Part shown: positions 23,767-33,227 of the stretch, piece by piece
Layout of the letters: each line of letters starts with the position of its first letter
How positions within the stretch are numbered: the first letter of the stretch is position 1
NCBI RefSeq assembly: GCF_014646215.1
Contig: NZ_BMNA01000013.1
Span: 32,291-96,290, forward strand
DNA length: 64,000 bases
From: Nakamurella endophytica
Lineage (GTDB): Bacteria; Actinomycetota; Actinomycetes; Mycobacteriales; Nakamurellaceae
Direction: 5' to 3'
Position numbers and translations under genes: made by a program
Notes under the pieces: generated by a model
Database searches by the model: none
The model's input: the letters and a program-made list of their open reading frames with translations, nothing else
Told to the model about the DNA's origin: nothing

Positions 23767-23847
23767 GCCGCCTCCCCCGCATCCACCACCGCGACCCCCG
23801 GAACGAGGGCCGGCTCCGCGCCGAGCCTGCCAGGCCCGCGGCGGGCA

Positions 23848-23920
23848 TTGACAGCTCCCCGGGAAACTGTGTAAGACTGACACAGTGTGTATGCCCTACA
23901 CAGTGGACGCCGTACACACT
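23848..23920 (+). promoter_or_regulatory. promoter and interleaved inverted repeats for the exporter
   Basis: TTGACA at 23848-23853 is a perfect -35 box, followed about 18 bp later by a weak -10 (TAAGAC). Over and after it lie ACTGTGTA (23866-23873) with its inverse TACACAGT (23897-23904), and AGTGTGTA (23884-23891) with its inverse TACACACT (23913-23920); CTGTGT/ACACAG (23867-23872/23880-23885) also pair. These are likely TetR operator half-sites in the region between the TetR and ABC genes. Confidence 0.55.
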
Positions 23921-23960
23921 CATCCGTCGCTGCCCCACGCCGCCGTCGATCGGAGTCCCC

Positions 23961-24923
23961 GTGTCCGTCCCGTCCAGCACCGCGTCCCGTCCGGCCGTCG
24001 AGATCCGGGGACTGGTCAAGTCGTTCGGCACGCAGCCGGTGCTCGCCGGCGTCGACCTGGCCGTTGCACCCGGCGAGGTCGTCGCGCTGCTCGGCCGCAA
24101 CGGCGCCGGCAAGACCACCCTGCTGTCGATCCTGGCGACGCTGCTGCAGCCCGACGCCGGCACGGCCACGGTCTGCGGGCACGACGTCGTCACCGACCCG
24201 GTCGCCGTCCGCCGGTCGCTGAGCCTGACCGGGCAGTTCGCCGCCGTGGACGAGGTGCTCACCGGCGAGGAGAACCTCCGGATGCTCGCCGAGCTCGCCG
24301 GCTGGTCGACCCGGGACGCACGGCGGGTGGCAGCCGCGGCGCTGGACCGCTTCGGCCTCGCGGACGCCGGCCGGCGGCGCGCCGGGACCTACTCCGGCGG
24401 CCTGCGGCGACGCCTCGACCTGGCGCTCGGCCTGGTCTCCCAGCCGACCGTGCTGGTGCTGGACGAGCCGACGACCGGGCTCGACCCGGCCAGCCGGCGG
24501 GACGTCCACGAGCAGGTCGAGCAGCTGGCGGCGGCCGGGACCACGGTGCTGCTGACCACCCAGTACCTCGAGGAGGCCGATCGGCTGGCCGACCGGGTGG
24601 CCGTGCTCGAGGACGGGCGCATCGTGGCGGAGGGCGCGCCCGCCCAGCTCAAGTCGCGGGTCGGCACCGAGGTGGTCGAGCTGCGCGACGCTGCCGGCCG
24701 GGTGGTCGCGGAGCGGCCGTCCGACGGCACCGCCGGCGACGTCCGGCGGATCCTGACCGACTGCCTCGGCGGGACCGGCGCTGTCGGCGGTCCGGACCGC
24801 GAGGCCGCGTACCGCGTGGACATCCGCCGCCCGTCGCTGGACGACGTCCTGTTCGCCCTCACCGGCGACCGCTCCGCCGATCCGGCACCCGCACGTGCCG
24901 GACACCCCGCACCGGTGGCCTGA
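23961..24923 (+). CDS. ABC transporter ATP-binding protein, DrrA-like exporter
   Basis: 320 residues, GTG start. Walker [10 protein letters not shown] (about 50-58), Q-loop in [18 protein letters not shown], signature [12 protein letters not shown], Walker [14 protein letters not shown], switch in [13 protein letters not shown]; the C-terminal region has the DrrA-type [10 protein letters not shown]. The drug-resistance exporter family needs a membrane partner, supplied by the gene at 24957. Cytoplasmic. Adjacent TetR and operator repeats suggest inducible export of a toxic compound or own metabolite. Confidence 0.92.
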   Translation: MSVPSSTASRPAVEIRGLVKSFGTQPVLAGVDLAVAPGEVVALLGRNGAGKTTLLSILATLLQPDAGTATVCGHDVVTDPVAVRRSLSLTGQFAAVDEVLTGEENLRMLAELAGWSTRDARRVAAAALDRFGLADAGRRRAGTYSGGLRRRLDLALGLVSQPTVLVLDEPTTGLDPASRRDVHEQVEQLAAAGTTVLLTTQYLEEADRLADRVAVLEDGRIVAEGAPAQLKSRVGTEVVELRDAAGRVVAERPSDGTAGDVRRILTDCLGGTGAVGGPDREAAYRVDIRRPSLDDVLFALTGDRSADPAPARAGHPAPVA

Positions 24924-24956
24924 CGCCGCCGGCCCGATCCCCTCGAGGAGACCGCC

Positions 24957-25829
24957 GTGAGCAGCCTGTCCGTCCCGCCCCCGATCCCCTTCCGGGCCCC
25001 GACCGTCGGGCCGCTGCGCAGCGGCTGGGTCTTCGTCCGGCGCAGCGCCCGGCACTCGCTGCGGAACGTCGAGACCCTGCTGATGGGCCTGATGCTGCCC
25101 GTGGTGCTGATGCTGCTGTTCACCTTCGTCTTCGGCGGGGCCTTCGACATCGGCCCCGCCGGCCCGGTCGGCTCGGTCGGCTCGGTCGGCCCGGTCGGCT
25201 CCGGCGCGGGTCACCGCGAGCTCTACGCGACCTACGTCACGCCCGGGATCGTCCTGCTGTGCGCCGGTTTCGGTGCGGCGGGCACGGCGGTCGAGGTGGC
25301 GCAGGACCTGTCGACAGGATGGGTGGACCGGCTGCGCACCCTGCCCGTCCGGAGCGCCGGCGTCGTGACCGGTGCCGTGGTGGCCAGTCTCGTCCGCAAC
25401 CTCCTGGCCACCGGTGTGGTGGTCGGGGTCGGCCTGCTCGTCGGGTTCCGGCCGACGGCCGGCGTCCTGCACTGGCTGGCGGCCGTGGGCCTGATCGCCC
25501 TGTTCGTGCTGGCCATCACCTGGCTCTACGCGGCGATCGGCCTGGTGGCCGGCAGTCCCCAGGCAGCCAGCGCGTACGGGTTCGTGCTGCTGTTCCTGCC
25601 CTACCTGTCGAGCGCCTTCGTGCCCACCTCGACGATGCCCGCGGTGCTGAGCTGGATCGCCGACCACCAGCCGGTGACCCCGGTGATCGACACGCTGCGG
25701 GCGCTGCTCACCGGCGCCCCGGCCCGCGCGGGATCCGGGTGGGTGGCCGTCCTGTGGTGCGTCGGCATCTCGGTCGCGGCGGCCCTGTGGGCCGGGTGGC
25801 TGTTCCGGCACCGCGCGGGCCGCCGCTGA
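24957..25829 (+). CDS. ABC-2 type transporter permease, DrrB-like
   Basis: 290 residues; GTG at 24957 follows GAGGAGA. Six membrane helices are expected; first LLMGLMLPVVLMLLFTFVFG, then a 30-residue extracytoplasmic loop of GPVGSVGSV repeats, YATYVTPGIVLLCAGFG, VEVAQDLSTGWVDRLRTLPV (the family's cytoplasmic loop), and a terminal helix. It partners the ATPase 33 bp upstream. The GPVGSVG loop is encoded by 9-bp DNA repeats. Confidence 0.9.
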   Translation: MSSLSVPPPIPFRAPTVGPLRSGWVFVRRSARHSLRNVETLLMGLMLPVVLMLLFTFVFGGAFDIGPAGPVGSVGSVGPVGSGAGHRELYATYVTPGIVLLCAGFGAAGTAVEVAQDLSTGWVDRLRTLPVRSAGVVTGAVVASLVRNLLATGVVVGVGLLVGFRPTAGVLHWLAAVGLIALFVLAITWLYAAIGLVAGSPQAASAYGFVLLFLPYLSSAFVPTSTMPAVLSWIADHQPVTPVIDTLRALLTGAPARAGSGWVAVLWCVGISVAAALWAGWLFRHRAGRR

Positions 25830-26021
25830 CGATCCACCCGCTGCACCCCTGCGCCGGTGCCCGGCGGGCCCCCGCACCGATCGCGGTCCGGCGCGCGGTG
25901 GGGCAGCGGCTGCAGCGGCTGGGGTGACTGGGGCGACCGGGGCGGCTGCGGCGGCTGCGGCACCACCGGCCGCCGCGGTCGATCACTGGACTTCACCCGC
26001 TCGGCCACTCACAGTGAATGC

Positions 26022-27953
26022 ATGTCGCTCTGGGACGCCGTCTTCGGCATCATCTTCCTGCTGGTGGTCGGGTTCCTCTCGGGCCGCATCCTGGGTGTGC
26101 GACGCGGCGCGGTGCGTTCCCTGGTCGCCGGTGTCCTGGGTTCGCTGATCGGCGTCACGGTCGCCGGCGTGGTCGTCGAACACGCCCGGACCGCCCGGGC
26201 CATCGCGGATCTGGACATCGCCGACTTCGGGTTCGCGCTGCTGGCCACGATGGTGATGAGCATCGTGCTGGAGGTGTTGCTGCGGCCGCGACGGGACCGC
26301 AAGCGGCTGTCGACGCGGGCGCGCCTGCGGGCCGCCGTCACGGTGGGCGGGCGGCTCTGGGAGGTGTCGCGGATCGCGCGGCGGCACGGGCTCGCGGGAC
26401 GACGGGTGGTGTCCCGCAACACCGCGGCCACCCCGGAGACGGCCCTGCGGGTCCGGCTGTTCCTGGAGGACTGCGGCGGGATCTTCGTCAAGTTCGGCCA
26501 GATCGCGTCGACCCGCTCGGATCTGCTGTCCGCGCCGATGGTCGCCGAGCTGGCGGAGCTGCAGTCGTCGGTGCGGCCGATCCCCGTCGACGACGTCCTC
26601 GAACAGATCCACCGCACGCTCGATGCACCCGTCGCCCAGACCTTCGCGCGGTTCGACCGCGAACCGCTGGCGGCGGCCTCGATCGGCCAGACGCACACGG
26701 CCGTCCTGCCCGACGGGCGCCCCGTCGTCGTCAAGGTCCGCCGCCCGGACGTCGAGGTGGGCCTGGCCCGGGACGCCGCGGTCCTGCGGTGGGCCACCCG
26801 GGTCGTCAGCCGCCGATCGGCGGCCGCCCGCACGTTGGGGCTGGAACGACTGGCCCAGGAGCTGGTGCAGTCCGTCGAGTCCGAGCTCGACTTCGTCCAC
26901 GAGGCGGCCAACGGCCGGGCGTTGCGAGCGGTGCCGGCGCCGGACGGCGTCAGCGTCCCGGCGGTCGTCACGGAGCTGACCTCCGAGGCCGTGCTGGTGC
27001 TGGAGCGGGTGGACGGCCGGCCGCTGTCCGACACGGCGGCGGTGGACGCCACGCCGGTGGCCCGCCCGGTCCTCGCCGACCGGCTCTTCCAGTCCTTCTT
27101 GACACAGATGCTGCAAGCCGGCGTGTTCCACGCGGACCCCCATCCCGGCAACATCCTCATCGACCGCGCGGGGACGCTGTGGTTCATCGACTTCGGGGCC
27201 GTCGGCATCCTGGACCCGATCACCCTGGAGGCCGTCCACCTGATGGGCGCCGGCATCGGCACCGGCGAGCCGGCCCTGGTGGCCCGGGCGCTCCGCTCGC
27301 TGGCCGGGCCCGCCGGTGAGTCGCTCGACCTGCAGGCGGTGACCGTCGAACTGAGCCAGTTGCTCTCGGAACAGTTGCACGGCGGCGGGTTCGACCCCCG
27401 GAGCCTGCAGCGCATCATCGAGCTGATGGGCCGGCACGGCATCCCGGTGCCGCCGGCCCTCACCGTGCTGGCCCGCGCGCTGCTCACGCTCGAGGGCACC
27501 CTGCGGGTGCTGGACTCGCGATTCCAGCTCGCCGGCGCCGCGGCCGCGCACCTCCGTGGCGCCCTGGACGTGTCCGCCGGCAGTCTCCGCAGCGTGCTCG
27601 AGCGGGAGGCCATGCGGACGCTGCCGTCCCTGCGGGCCCTGCCGGGCCTGGTCGAGGACATCGCCCTGCAGGTGCGGTCCGGTCGGCTGGCCGTGCAGGT
27701 CGACCCGCTGTCGGCCACCGCACGGCACGCAGCCACCCAGTGGGTCGACGGCATGCTGTTCGCCGCGGTGGCCGCCGTCGGGCTGCTGTCCTCCACCGCC
27801 ATGCTGGTCGGCGCGGTGTTCGCCGGTGACCGGTCCGGCGTCGGCGTGCTGCAGGCCGTGGGCTACATCGGGCTGGTGCTCTCCTCGGTCATGCTGATGC
27901 GGGTGGTGGCGCAGATCCTGCGCCGGCGCGACGAACCACCGCCCGCGCGCTGA
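26022..27953 (+). CDS. ABC1/UbiB (AarF) family atypical kinase, membrane anchored
   Basis: 643 residues; N-terminal methionine just before three hydrophobic segments (about 3-25, 29-55 and 65-85). The ABC1 domain has FVKFGQIASTRSDLL (KxGQ motif), AAASIGQTHTA (Ala-rich loop), VVVKVRRPDV (catalytic-type Lys), ESELDFVHEAAN, FHADPHPGNILID and LWFIDFGAVG (metal Asp). Two further TM helices close the protein. The family has ATPase/atypical kinase activity and supports quinone or lipid metabolism. No clear ribosome binding site is seen; flanking genes are unrelated. Confidence 0.88.
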   Translation: MSLWDAVFGIIFLLVVGFLSGRILGVRRGAVRSLVAGVLGSLIGVTVAGVVVEHARTARAIADLDIADFGFALLATMVMSIVLEVLLRPRRDRKRLSTRARLRAAVTVGGRLWEVSRIARRHGLAGRRVVSRNTAATPETALRVRLFLEDCGGIFVKFGQIASTRSDLLSAPMVAELAELQSSVRPIPVDDVLEQIHRTLDAPVAQTFARFDREPLAAASIGQTHTAVLPDGRPVVVKVRRPDVEVGLARDAAVLRWATRVVSRRSAAARTLGLERLAQELVQSVESELDFVHEAANGRALRAVPAPDGVSVPAVVTELTSEAVLVLERVDGRPLSDTAAVDATPVARPVLADRLFQSFLTQMLQAGVFHADPHPGNILIDRAGTLWFIDFGAVGILDPITLEAVHLMGAGIGTGEPALVARALRSLAGPAGESLDLQAVTVELSQLLSEQLHGGGFDPRSLQRIIELMGRHGIPVPPALTVLARALLTLEGTLRVLDSRFQLAGAAAAHLRGALDVSAGSLRSVLEREAMRTLPSLRALPGLVEDIALQVRSGRLAVQVDPLSATARHAATQWVDGMLFAAVAAVGLLSSTAMLVGAVFAGDRSGVGVLQAVGYIGLVLSSVMLMRVVAQILRRRDEPPPAR

Positions 27954-28113
27954 TCCGGGACCGTCGCCGCGAACCCGGACGCCGGGTCGCCGGGCTCCGC
28001 GCCGCGGACCTGTTCCCGCCGCCGGGACCCGAGATGTTCTGACCGGCACGCTCTGCGGCAGACGGCGGACCGGTGCGGCCCGTCCGGGGCGCCGACCCTG
28101 GGGTACCGATCCG

Positions 28114-29053
28114 TCACGGCGCCGCCGGCGGCCGCGAGACCGACGCACGCTCGACCAGGCGTTGCGGGAGCACGACGACCCGCGGGTCGGCCACCGCACC
28201 CTCGATCCGGTCGATGAGCAGAGCCGCCTGCGCGCCGATGTCGCGCATGGGCTGCGACATCACCGTGATCCCCGGCGCCGCGACGTCCGTCCAGTCGGCA
28301 TTGTCGAACACCACCAGGGACAGCTGTCCCGGTATGTCCATCGACAGGTCGCGAGCCGCCCGGAACAGGGCCAGACCGATCCGGCTGTCCGAGGCGATGA
28401 CGGCCGTCGGCCGGTCGGACCGGGTCAGGAAGGTGCGGGCATCGGCCTGGATGCTGGTCCGGTCGACCTTCAGCCGGACCATTCCGTCGACAGAGGGCAG
28501 ACCGACCGCCGCGAGCGCGTCCAGGTACCCGCTGACCCGGTCGGCCACCGGGGTGGACGGGATGAAGTCGCCGGCGCGGTACCGCCCGTCGAAGGGCAGC
28601 GAGGACAGGAAGCCGATCGCCCGGTGGCCGTCGTCGAGCAGCACCGAGGTCAGCCGGCGTGATGCCTCCCGGTCGTCACTGATCACGGCATCCGCCGCGA
28701 CGCCCGGGACGAGCCGGTCGATGAGCACGACAGGTCGCCCCGATCCTGCGATCGTCTCGACCGCACGGTTGCGGTGCGCCGCGAGGGGGGTCGGGGCGAT
28801 CAGGTGGCCGTCCACCTGCTGACCGAGGAGCACGCGCACGGCAGGTATCTCCTGCTCGGCGTCCTCGTCGGAGTTCGACAGCAGCAGGTTGTACCCGCGC
28901 CGCCGCGCGCTGCGCCGCCGACACCACGCGGGCCCTGGTGACTTCGCTGACGTGGCCGTCGTTGCCGAGCACGCGGGCGGCCGTCGCCTTCGACACCCGG
29001 GCAGCCGACGCGACATCGCTGACCGTCACCGCCCCGGACTCCGAGCCGACCAC
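28114..29053 (-). pseudogene. LacI family regulator, broken by internal deletion and frameshift
   Basis: The 5' part in one frame gives a good LacI HTH (VTVSDVASAARVSKATAARV, then HVSEVTRARVVSAAQRA). Directly after this, the sense continues only in another frame, with RRGYNLLLSNSDED and the rest of the sugar-binding domain (QVDGHLIAPTP, DRLVPGVAADAV, DDGHRAIGFLSS, PTAVIASDSRIGLALFRAA) to the stop. In normal LacI proteins about 60 residues (hinge helix and first strand-helix unit) lie between these two points; they are missing. Start taken as GTG at 29053 (GTG at 29029 is also possible). The product would not be functional; its former target may have been the neighbouring amidohydrolase or sugar operon. 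Confidence 0.78.
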
Positions 29054-29141
29054 GCCGCGCCCCCATCGTCCGACCGAGCACGAGACCGGTCGCAGCGGAA
29101 CGGCCGACGCACCGCTGACGTCGGGACCCCAGGCACCCCGG

Positions 29142-29285
29142 TCAGGAGTGTTACGCGCCGGGTACGACGCGGACGTGATCGCGGTGACGGCCGACCCCGT
29201 CCGGGACATCTCGGTGCTGTCCACCCCGGCGAACATCGCACAGGTCCGGAAGGGCGGGCAGGCGCAGAAGCAGCCGGCGCTCCCG
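29142..29285 (+). pseudogene. amidohydrolase 3' remnant
   Basis: The plus-strand frame reads GVLRAGYDADVIAVTADPVR, then DISVLSTPANIAQVRKGG, the standard C-terminal end of metal-dependent amidohydrolases (imidazolonepropionase/adenine deaminase-like: G-x-L-x-P-G-Y-D-A-D ... V-x-x-G-G). No upstream coding with an HxH metal motif is present, and the region directly before it belongs to the broken LacI. The reading frame then runs past the usual end into the next gene without a stop. A decayed fragment left by a deletion; boundaries approximate. Confidence 0.7.
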
Positions 29286-29340
29286 GTGGGTGAGACCGGC
29301 TGGCGTCGGTGCCGGCGCCCTGCGCGGACCGCCGCCGCTC

Positions 29341-31812
29341 TCACACGCCGCGGCGCGCCCGGTCCAGCAGTGCCCCGGCGCCGGCCCGGCGGTGCGGCAC
29401 GTGTCCGGGCAGCGGCACGATGTGCTCGCTGACCGCATCCAGGATCGCCGGGACGCCCGGGAAGAACGCCGATTCCAGCTCCGCGGGCGGCGTGATCCAG
29501 TTCGGCGCGCCCACGACGACCGGTGGGGCGTCCAGGCTGTCGAACGCCACGGTGGTGACGTCGGCGGCCACCGTCTGCAGGAAGCTGCCCCGGGTGCACG
29601 CGTCGGACACGAGCACCAGCCGGCCGGTGCGCTCGACGGACGCGACGACGGGTGCCAGGTCCAGCGGGACCAGCGAGCGCGCGTCGATCACCTCCGCCGA
29701 GAGCCCGAACCGCTCCTGCAGCACCTGGGCCGCCTCCAGGACGCGGCCCAGCACCGCGCCGACGCTCAGCACGGTCAGGTCCGTGCCGGCCCGCACGGTG
29801 TGCGGCGCACCGATCGGGATCCGGTAGTACCCGGCCGGGACGCCGTCGGGTCGCAGGGTCTCGACCGTGTCGTAGAGCCGCTGGCTCTCCAGGAAGACGA
29901 CCGGGTCGCTGCCCGACAGCGCGCTGGACAGCAGGCCCTTGGCGTCGTAGGGCGTGGCCGGGTAGACCACCTGCAGCCCGGGGACGTGCGCCGCCATCGC
30001 GCTCCAGTCCTGCGAGTGCTGCGCGCCGTACTTGGACCCGACGCTGATCCGCAGCACCACCGGCATGGCGAGCTGGCCCCCGCTCATCGCCTGCCACTTG
30101 GCCAGCTGGTTGAAGACCTCGTCGCCGGCCCGGCCGAGGAAGTCGCTGTACATCAGCTCGACGACCGGCCGGGAGCCGGCCATCGCGGCGCCCACCGCGG
30201 TGCCGACGATCGCCGCCTCGGAGATCGGCGCGTTGAACAGCCGGTGGTAGGGCAACAGCTCGGTGAGCCCCCGGTAGACCCCGAAAGCGCCGCCCCAGTC
30301 GCGGTTCTCCTCGCCGTAGAGGATCACCCGGCCGTCCGCGGCGGCGTGCGCGGCCAGCGCCTCGAACAGGGCGTCGCGGAACTGCACCGCCTTGGTGCCG
30401 GACAGCACCGCACCGGCCTCGCCGCCGCCGGACCGGGACTTGCGGGCGATCGCCCGCACCCGTGGGTTCTCCGCGAGCGGCGCCGACAGGTCGCCGGGCG
30501 CGGTCACCGACAGGTCCGTGGTGCGTCCGGAGAACATCACCCGCTCGACGGCGGACGGGTCGGCCGCGAGGTCCAGGCGGGCGGACGCGGTGGCGTCGAC
30601 CACCAGCTCCACCACCTCCGCCAGCCTGCGGTCCGCGTCCTCGGCCAGCCGGCGGTCCTCGTCGGGCGTCAGCACCCCGGCGTCGACCAGCTCGCCGGCG
30701 TAGCACCGCAGCGGGTCGACGTCGCGCCAGAGCTGCACCTCCTCGGGCGTCCGGTAGGACGAGGCGTCCGACGGCGAGTGGCCGGTGAAGCGATAGGTCT
30801 GGCAGTCCAGCAGCACCGGCCCGTCGCCGGCCTCCAGCACCGCCCTGGCGCGTTCGACGGCGTCGAGGACGGCGAGCGGGTTGGTGCCGTCCACCGTCTC
30901 GGCGTGCATGGCCCTGGGGTCGACGCCCAGCGCGACGCGGGCGACCCGGTCGTACCCCATGGTTTCGCCGGCGGTCTGACCGCCCATGCCGTAGAAGTTG
31001 TTGTTCACGAAGAACAGCACCGGCAGGCCGCCGCGGTGGCCCGGCTCCCACAGCGTGCGCAGCTGCCCCATGGCCGCGAAGTTGAACGACTCCCACACCG
31101 GTCCGCAGCCGGTGGCGGCGTCCCCGATGTTGGCGACGGTGATCCCGGGCAGCCCGGCGACCCGGCGGTGCAGCGCCGCCCCGGTGGCGATCGGCGCGGA
31201 GCCGCCGACGATGGCGTTGTTGGGGAAGATGCCGAACGGCACGAAGAAGGCGTGCATGCTGCCGCCCAGTCCGAGGTTGAAACCGGTTTCCTTGGCAAAG
31301 ATCTCGGCGAGCAGCCCGTACAGCAGGAACTGCTCGGCACGCTCGTGCTGGTCCCGGGCGGCCAGTCGCGCCGCGACCGGCGCCAGCACGGCGCCGTCGC
31401 GGTACCCGGTCATGATCTTGTCGAGTTCCGGCTCGTCCAGCGCGTCGATGGCGGCCAGGCCCTTGGCGATCACCTCGCCGTGGCTGCGGTGGCTGCCGAA
31501 GACGTGGTCGTCCACCAGCAGCCCGCGGGCCTGGCCGACCGCGGCGGCCTCCTGGCCGATCGACAGGTGCGCCGGACCGGCGTGCGTGTAGCGCAGGCCG
31601 TGCCACTCGCCCTGCCGCTTGACGGAGTCGAGCATGGTCTCGAAGCCGCGCACCAGGTACATGTCGCGCAGCACGCGGACGAGCCGGTCGGCGCCGCGGC
31701 GCTCGATCTCGTCCGCCAGCGGCCGGGCGTAGGCGTTGACCGGGATCTCGGGTGCGACCAGCCGGCCGCCGGCGCGGACGACGGCCGGGTCGACCAGCAG
31801 GTCACGGGGCAT
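29341..31812 (-). CDS. fused alpha-beta 2-oxoacid dehydrogenase E1
   Basis: 823 residues; ATG at 31812 with AGGAGT upstream. Residues about 40-390 form the alpha part: FGSHRSHGEVIAKGLAAID, GLGGSMHAFFVP, the ThDP motif starting GDAATGCGPVWESFNFA and ending FVNNNFYG (GDG has become GDA), and YRFTGHSPSDASSY. From about 470 the beta part follows: ILYGEENRDWGGAFGVYRGL, NAPISEAAIVGTAVGAAMAG, GAQHSQDWSAMAAHVPGL, AEVIDARSLVPLDL. It decarboxylates a 2-oxo acid and loads the lipoyl group of the E2 encoded just upstream. Last gene of the minus-strand sugar operon; E3 is not here. Confidence 0.87.
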   Translation of the reverse strand: MPRDLLVDPAVVRAGGRLVAPEIPVNAYARPLADEIERRGADRLVRVLRDMYLVRGFETMLDSVKRQGEWHGLRYTHAGPAHLSIGQEAAAVGQARGLLVDDHVFGSHRSHGEVIAKGLAAIDALDEPELDKIMTGYRDGAVLAPVAARLAARDQHERAEQFLLYGLLAEIFAKETGFNLGLGGSMHAFFVPFGIFPNNAIVGGSAPIATGAALHRRVAGLPGITVANIGDAATGCGPVWESFNFAAMGQLRTLWEPGHRGGLPVLFFVNNNFYGMGGQTAGETMGYDRVARVALGVDPRAMHAETVDGTNPLAVLDAVERARAVLEAGDGPVLLDCQTYRFTGHSPSDASSYRTPEEVQLWRDVDPLRCYAGELVDAGVLTPDEDRRLAEDADRRLAEVVELVVDATASARLDLAADPSAVERVMFSGRTTDLSVTAPGDLSAPLAENPRVRAIARKSRSGGGEAGAVLSGTKAVQFRDALFEALAAHAAADGRVILYGEENRDWGGAFGVYRGLTELLPYHRLFNAPISEAAIVGTAVGAAMAGSRPVVELMYSDFLGRAGDEVFNQLAKWQAMSGGQLAMPVVLRISVGSKYGAQHSQDWSAMAAHVPGLQVVYPATPYDAKGLLSSALSGSDPVVFLESQRLYDTVETLRPDGVPAGYYRIPIGAPHTVRAGTDLTVLSVGAVLGRVLEAAQVLQERFGLSAEVIDARSLVPLDLAPVVASVERTGRLVLVSDACTRGSFLQTVAADVTTVAFDSLDAPPVVVGAPNWITPPAELESAFFPGVPAILDAVSEHIVPLPGHVPHRRAGAGALLDRARRGV

Positions 31813-31823
31813 CGATCGGACTC

Positions 31824-33227
31824 CTAACGGGCGAGGGTGGTCTCGGGCGCCGCGAGGGCGAGGCACAGGTCGGCCAGGAAGGCGGCCGCCGGGGCACCGT
31901 CGACCGCCCGGTGGTCGACGGTCAGCGAGAGGTGCACCGCGGGTGCGATCTCGCCGGCGTCGCCGGGCGGTTCGCCCGGCACCGGGACCACCGCCGGGAC
32001 GATGCCGCCGACGCCGAGGATGGCGACCTCCGGCGGGTTCAGCACGGGCGTGAAGAAGGTGACCGGGCCGGCGCCGAGACTGCTGACGGTGAACGTGGAC
32101 CCGGTCAGGTCCGCGGCGGCGGACCGCCCGGCACGGGCGGCGGCCACCGCGTCGGCGCGGGCGGCGGTGAGACCGGCGAGCCGGTGCCGGTCGGCGTCGC
32201 GCAGGACGGTGACCAGCAGCCCGCGCTCGGTGGCCACCGCCAGCCCCAGGTGGACGGCGGGCCACCGGGTGAGGCCGGCCGGCGTCAGGTGCGCGTTCAG
32301 CGCGGGGTGGTCGGCCAGGGTCCGCACGCAGGCCAGCGCCACCAGGTCGGTGACGGTGACGCGGTCCAACCTGGCCCTGGTGCCGCCGGCCCGCAGCACC
32401 GCGCGCAGCCGCTGCAGCGGCCGGGCGTCGGCGACGGCCATCAGGGTGAACTGCGCCGAGTCCCGCAGCGACGCGGTCATCCGGTCGGCGACCACCCGGC
32501 GGATGCCGGTGAGCGGCACCGGCGCCGGCGGATCGGCCGGCGGCACGTCCGGGACGGACACCGTGGGCACCGGGGACGGGGTCGTCACCGTGGGCGGCGC
32601 GGGCGGAACGGCCGGGAGGGACGGTGCGGTCGCGGCCGCCCGCGGCGGCGGCTGTCGCTGATCACCGGCGGACTCCGGGGCGGGCGCGGACCCGGCACCG
32701 GACGGCCAGCGCCCGGCCGCGTCCAGGACGTCCTGCACGAGCACCCGGCCGCGCGGTCCGGTACCGGCGACAGCGCCCAGGTCGATGCCGCGCCGGGCGG
32801 CGATGACCCGGGCCCGGGGGCTGGCGGGCACGGGTCCACGGGGCAGGCGCCGGGACGGTGCCCCGGCACCGGCACCGGCACCGTCCTGAGCTTCGAGACC
32901 GGGGTGGGCGACGGCGGTCCCGGCACCCGTCGCGACACCGTCCGGGACGGTTCGCGCCGTCCTCCCGGGATCGGCCGCGCCGCCGGCTCCCACCGGCTCG
33001 ACGAGCACCACCGGGGTGTGCACGGGGAGTTCCTCGCCGGGCCCGTGCAGCACCGACACCACCGTGCCGGCCGCCGTCGACTCGACCTCGTAGACCGCCT
33101 TGGCCGTCTCGATCGAGAACAGCCGCTGGCCCGCCGTCACCGCGTCGCCCACCGCGACGTACACCTCGGCCAGCACGCAGTCGCCGTCGTCGTTGCCCTG
33201 CACCGGGACTCCGACCTCGACGGTCAT
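31824..33227 (-). CDS. dihydrolipoamide acyltransferase E2
   Basis: 467 residues; ATG at 33227 overlaps the RPE-like stop (ATGA). One lipoyl domain at 1-80 with modified lysine in IETAKAVYEVES, a long Ala/Pro linker, an E3/E1-binding domain (SPRARVIAARRGIDLGAVAG), another Pro-rich linker, then the catalytic domain with IRRVVADRMTASLRDSAQFT, FTVSSLGAGPVTFFTPVL and the active site LTVDHRAVDGAPAAAFL. It transfers the acyl group to CoA. Together with the fused E1 it makes a nearly complete complex, with E3 presumably from another locus. Confidence 0.9.
   Translation of the reverse strand: MTVEVGVPVQGNDDGDCVLAEVYVAVGDAVTAGQRLFSIETAKAVYEVESTAAGTVVSVLHGPGEELPVHTPVVLVEPVGAGGAADPGRTARTVPDGVATGAGTAVAHPGLEAQDGAGAGAGAPSRRLPRGPVPASPRARVIAARRGIDLGAVAGTGPRGRVLVQDVLDAAGRWPSGAGSAPAPESAGDQRQPPPRAAATAPSLPAVPPAPPTVTTPSPVPTVSVPDVPPADPPAPVPLTGIRRVVADRMTASLRDSAQFTLMAVADARPLQRLRAVLRAGGTRARLDRVTVTDLVALACVRTLADHPALNAHLTPAGLTRWPAVHLGLAVATERGLLVTVLRDADRHRLAGLTAARADAVAAARAGRSAAADLTGSTFTVSSLGAGPVTFFTPVLNPPEVAILGVGGIVPAVVPVPGEPPGDAGEIAPAVHLSLTVDHRAVDGAPAAAFLADLCLALAAPETTLAR

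Noticed and set aside
27386..27402. tRNA T-arm-like GGGTTCGACCCCC
   Set aside because: It lies within the ABC1-family coding sequence and no cloverleaf can be built around it.
25983..28199. 738-codon minus-strand frame over the ABC1-family gene
   Set aside because: Antisense shadow; the plus strand holds all ABC1 motifs.
29290..31827. 845-codon plus-strand frame over the fused E1
   Set aside because: Shadow of the E1 gene; low-complexity Arg/Gly/His content and no motif.
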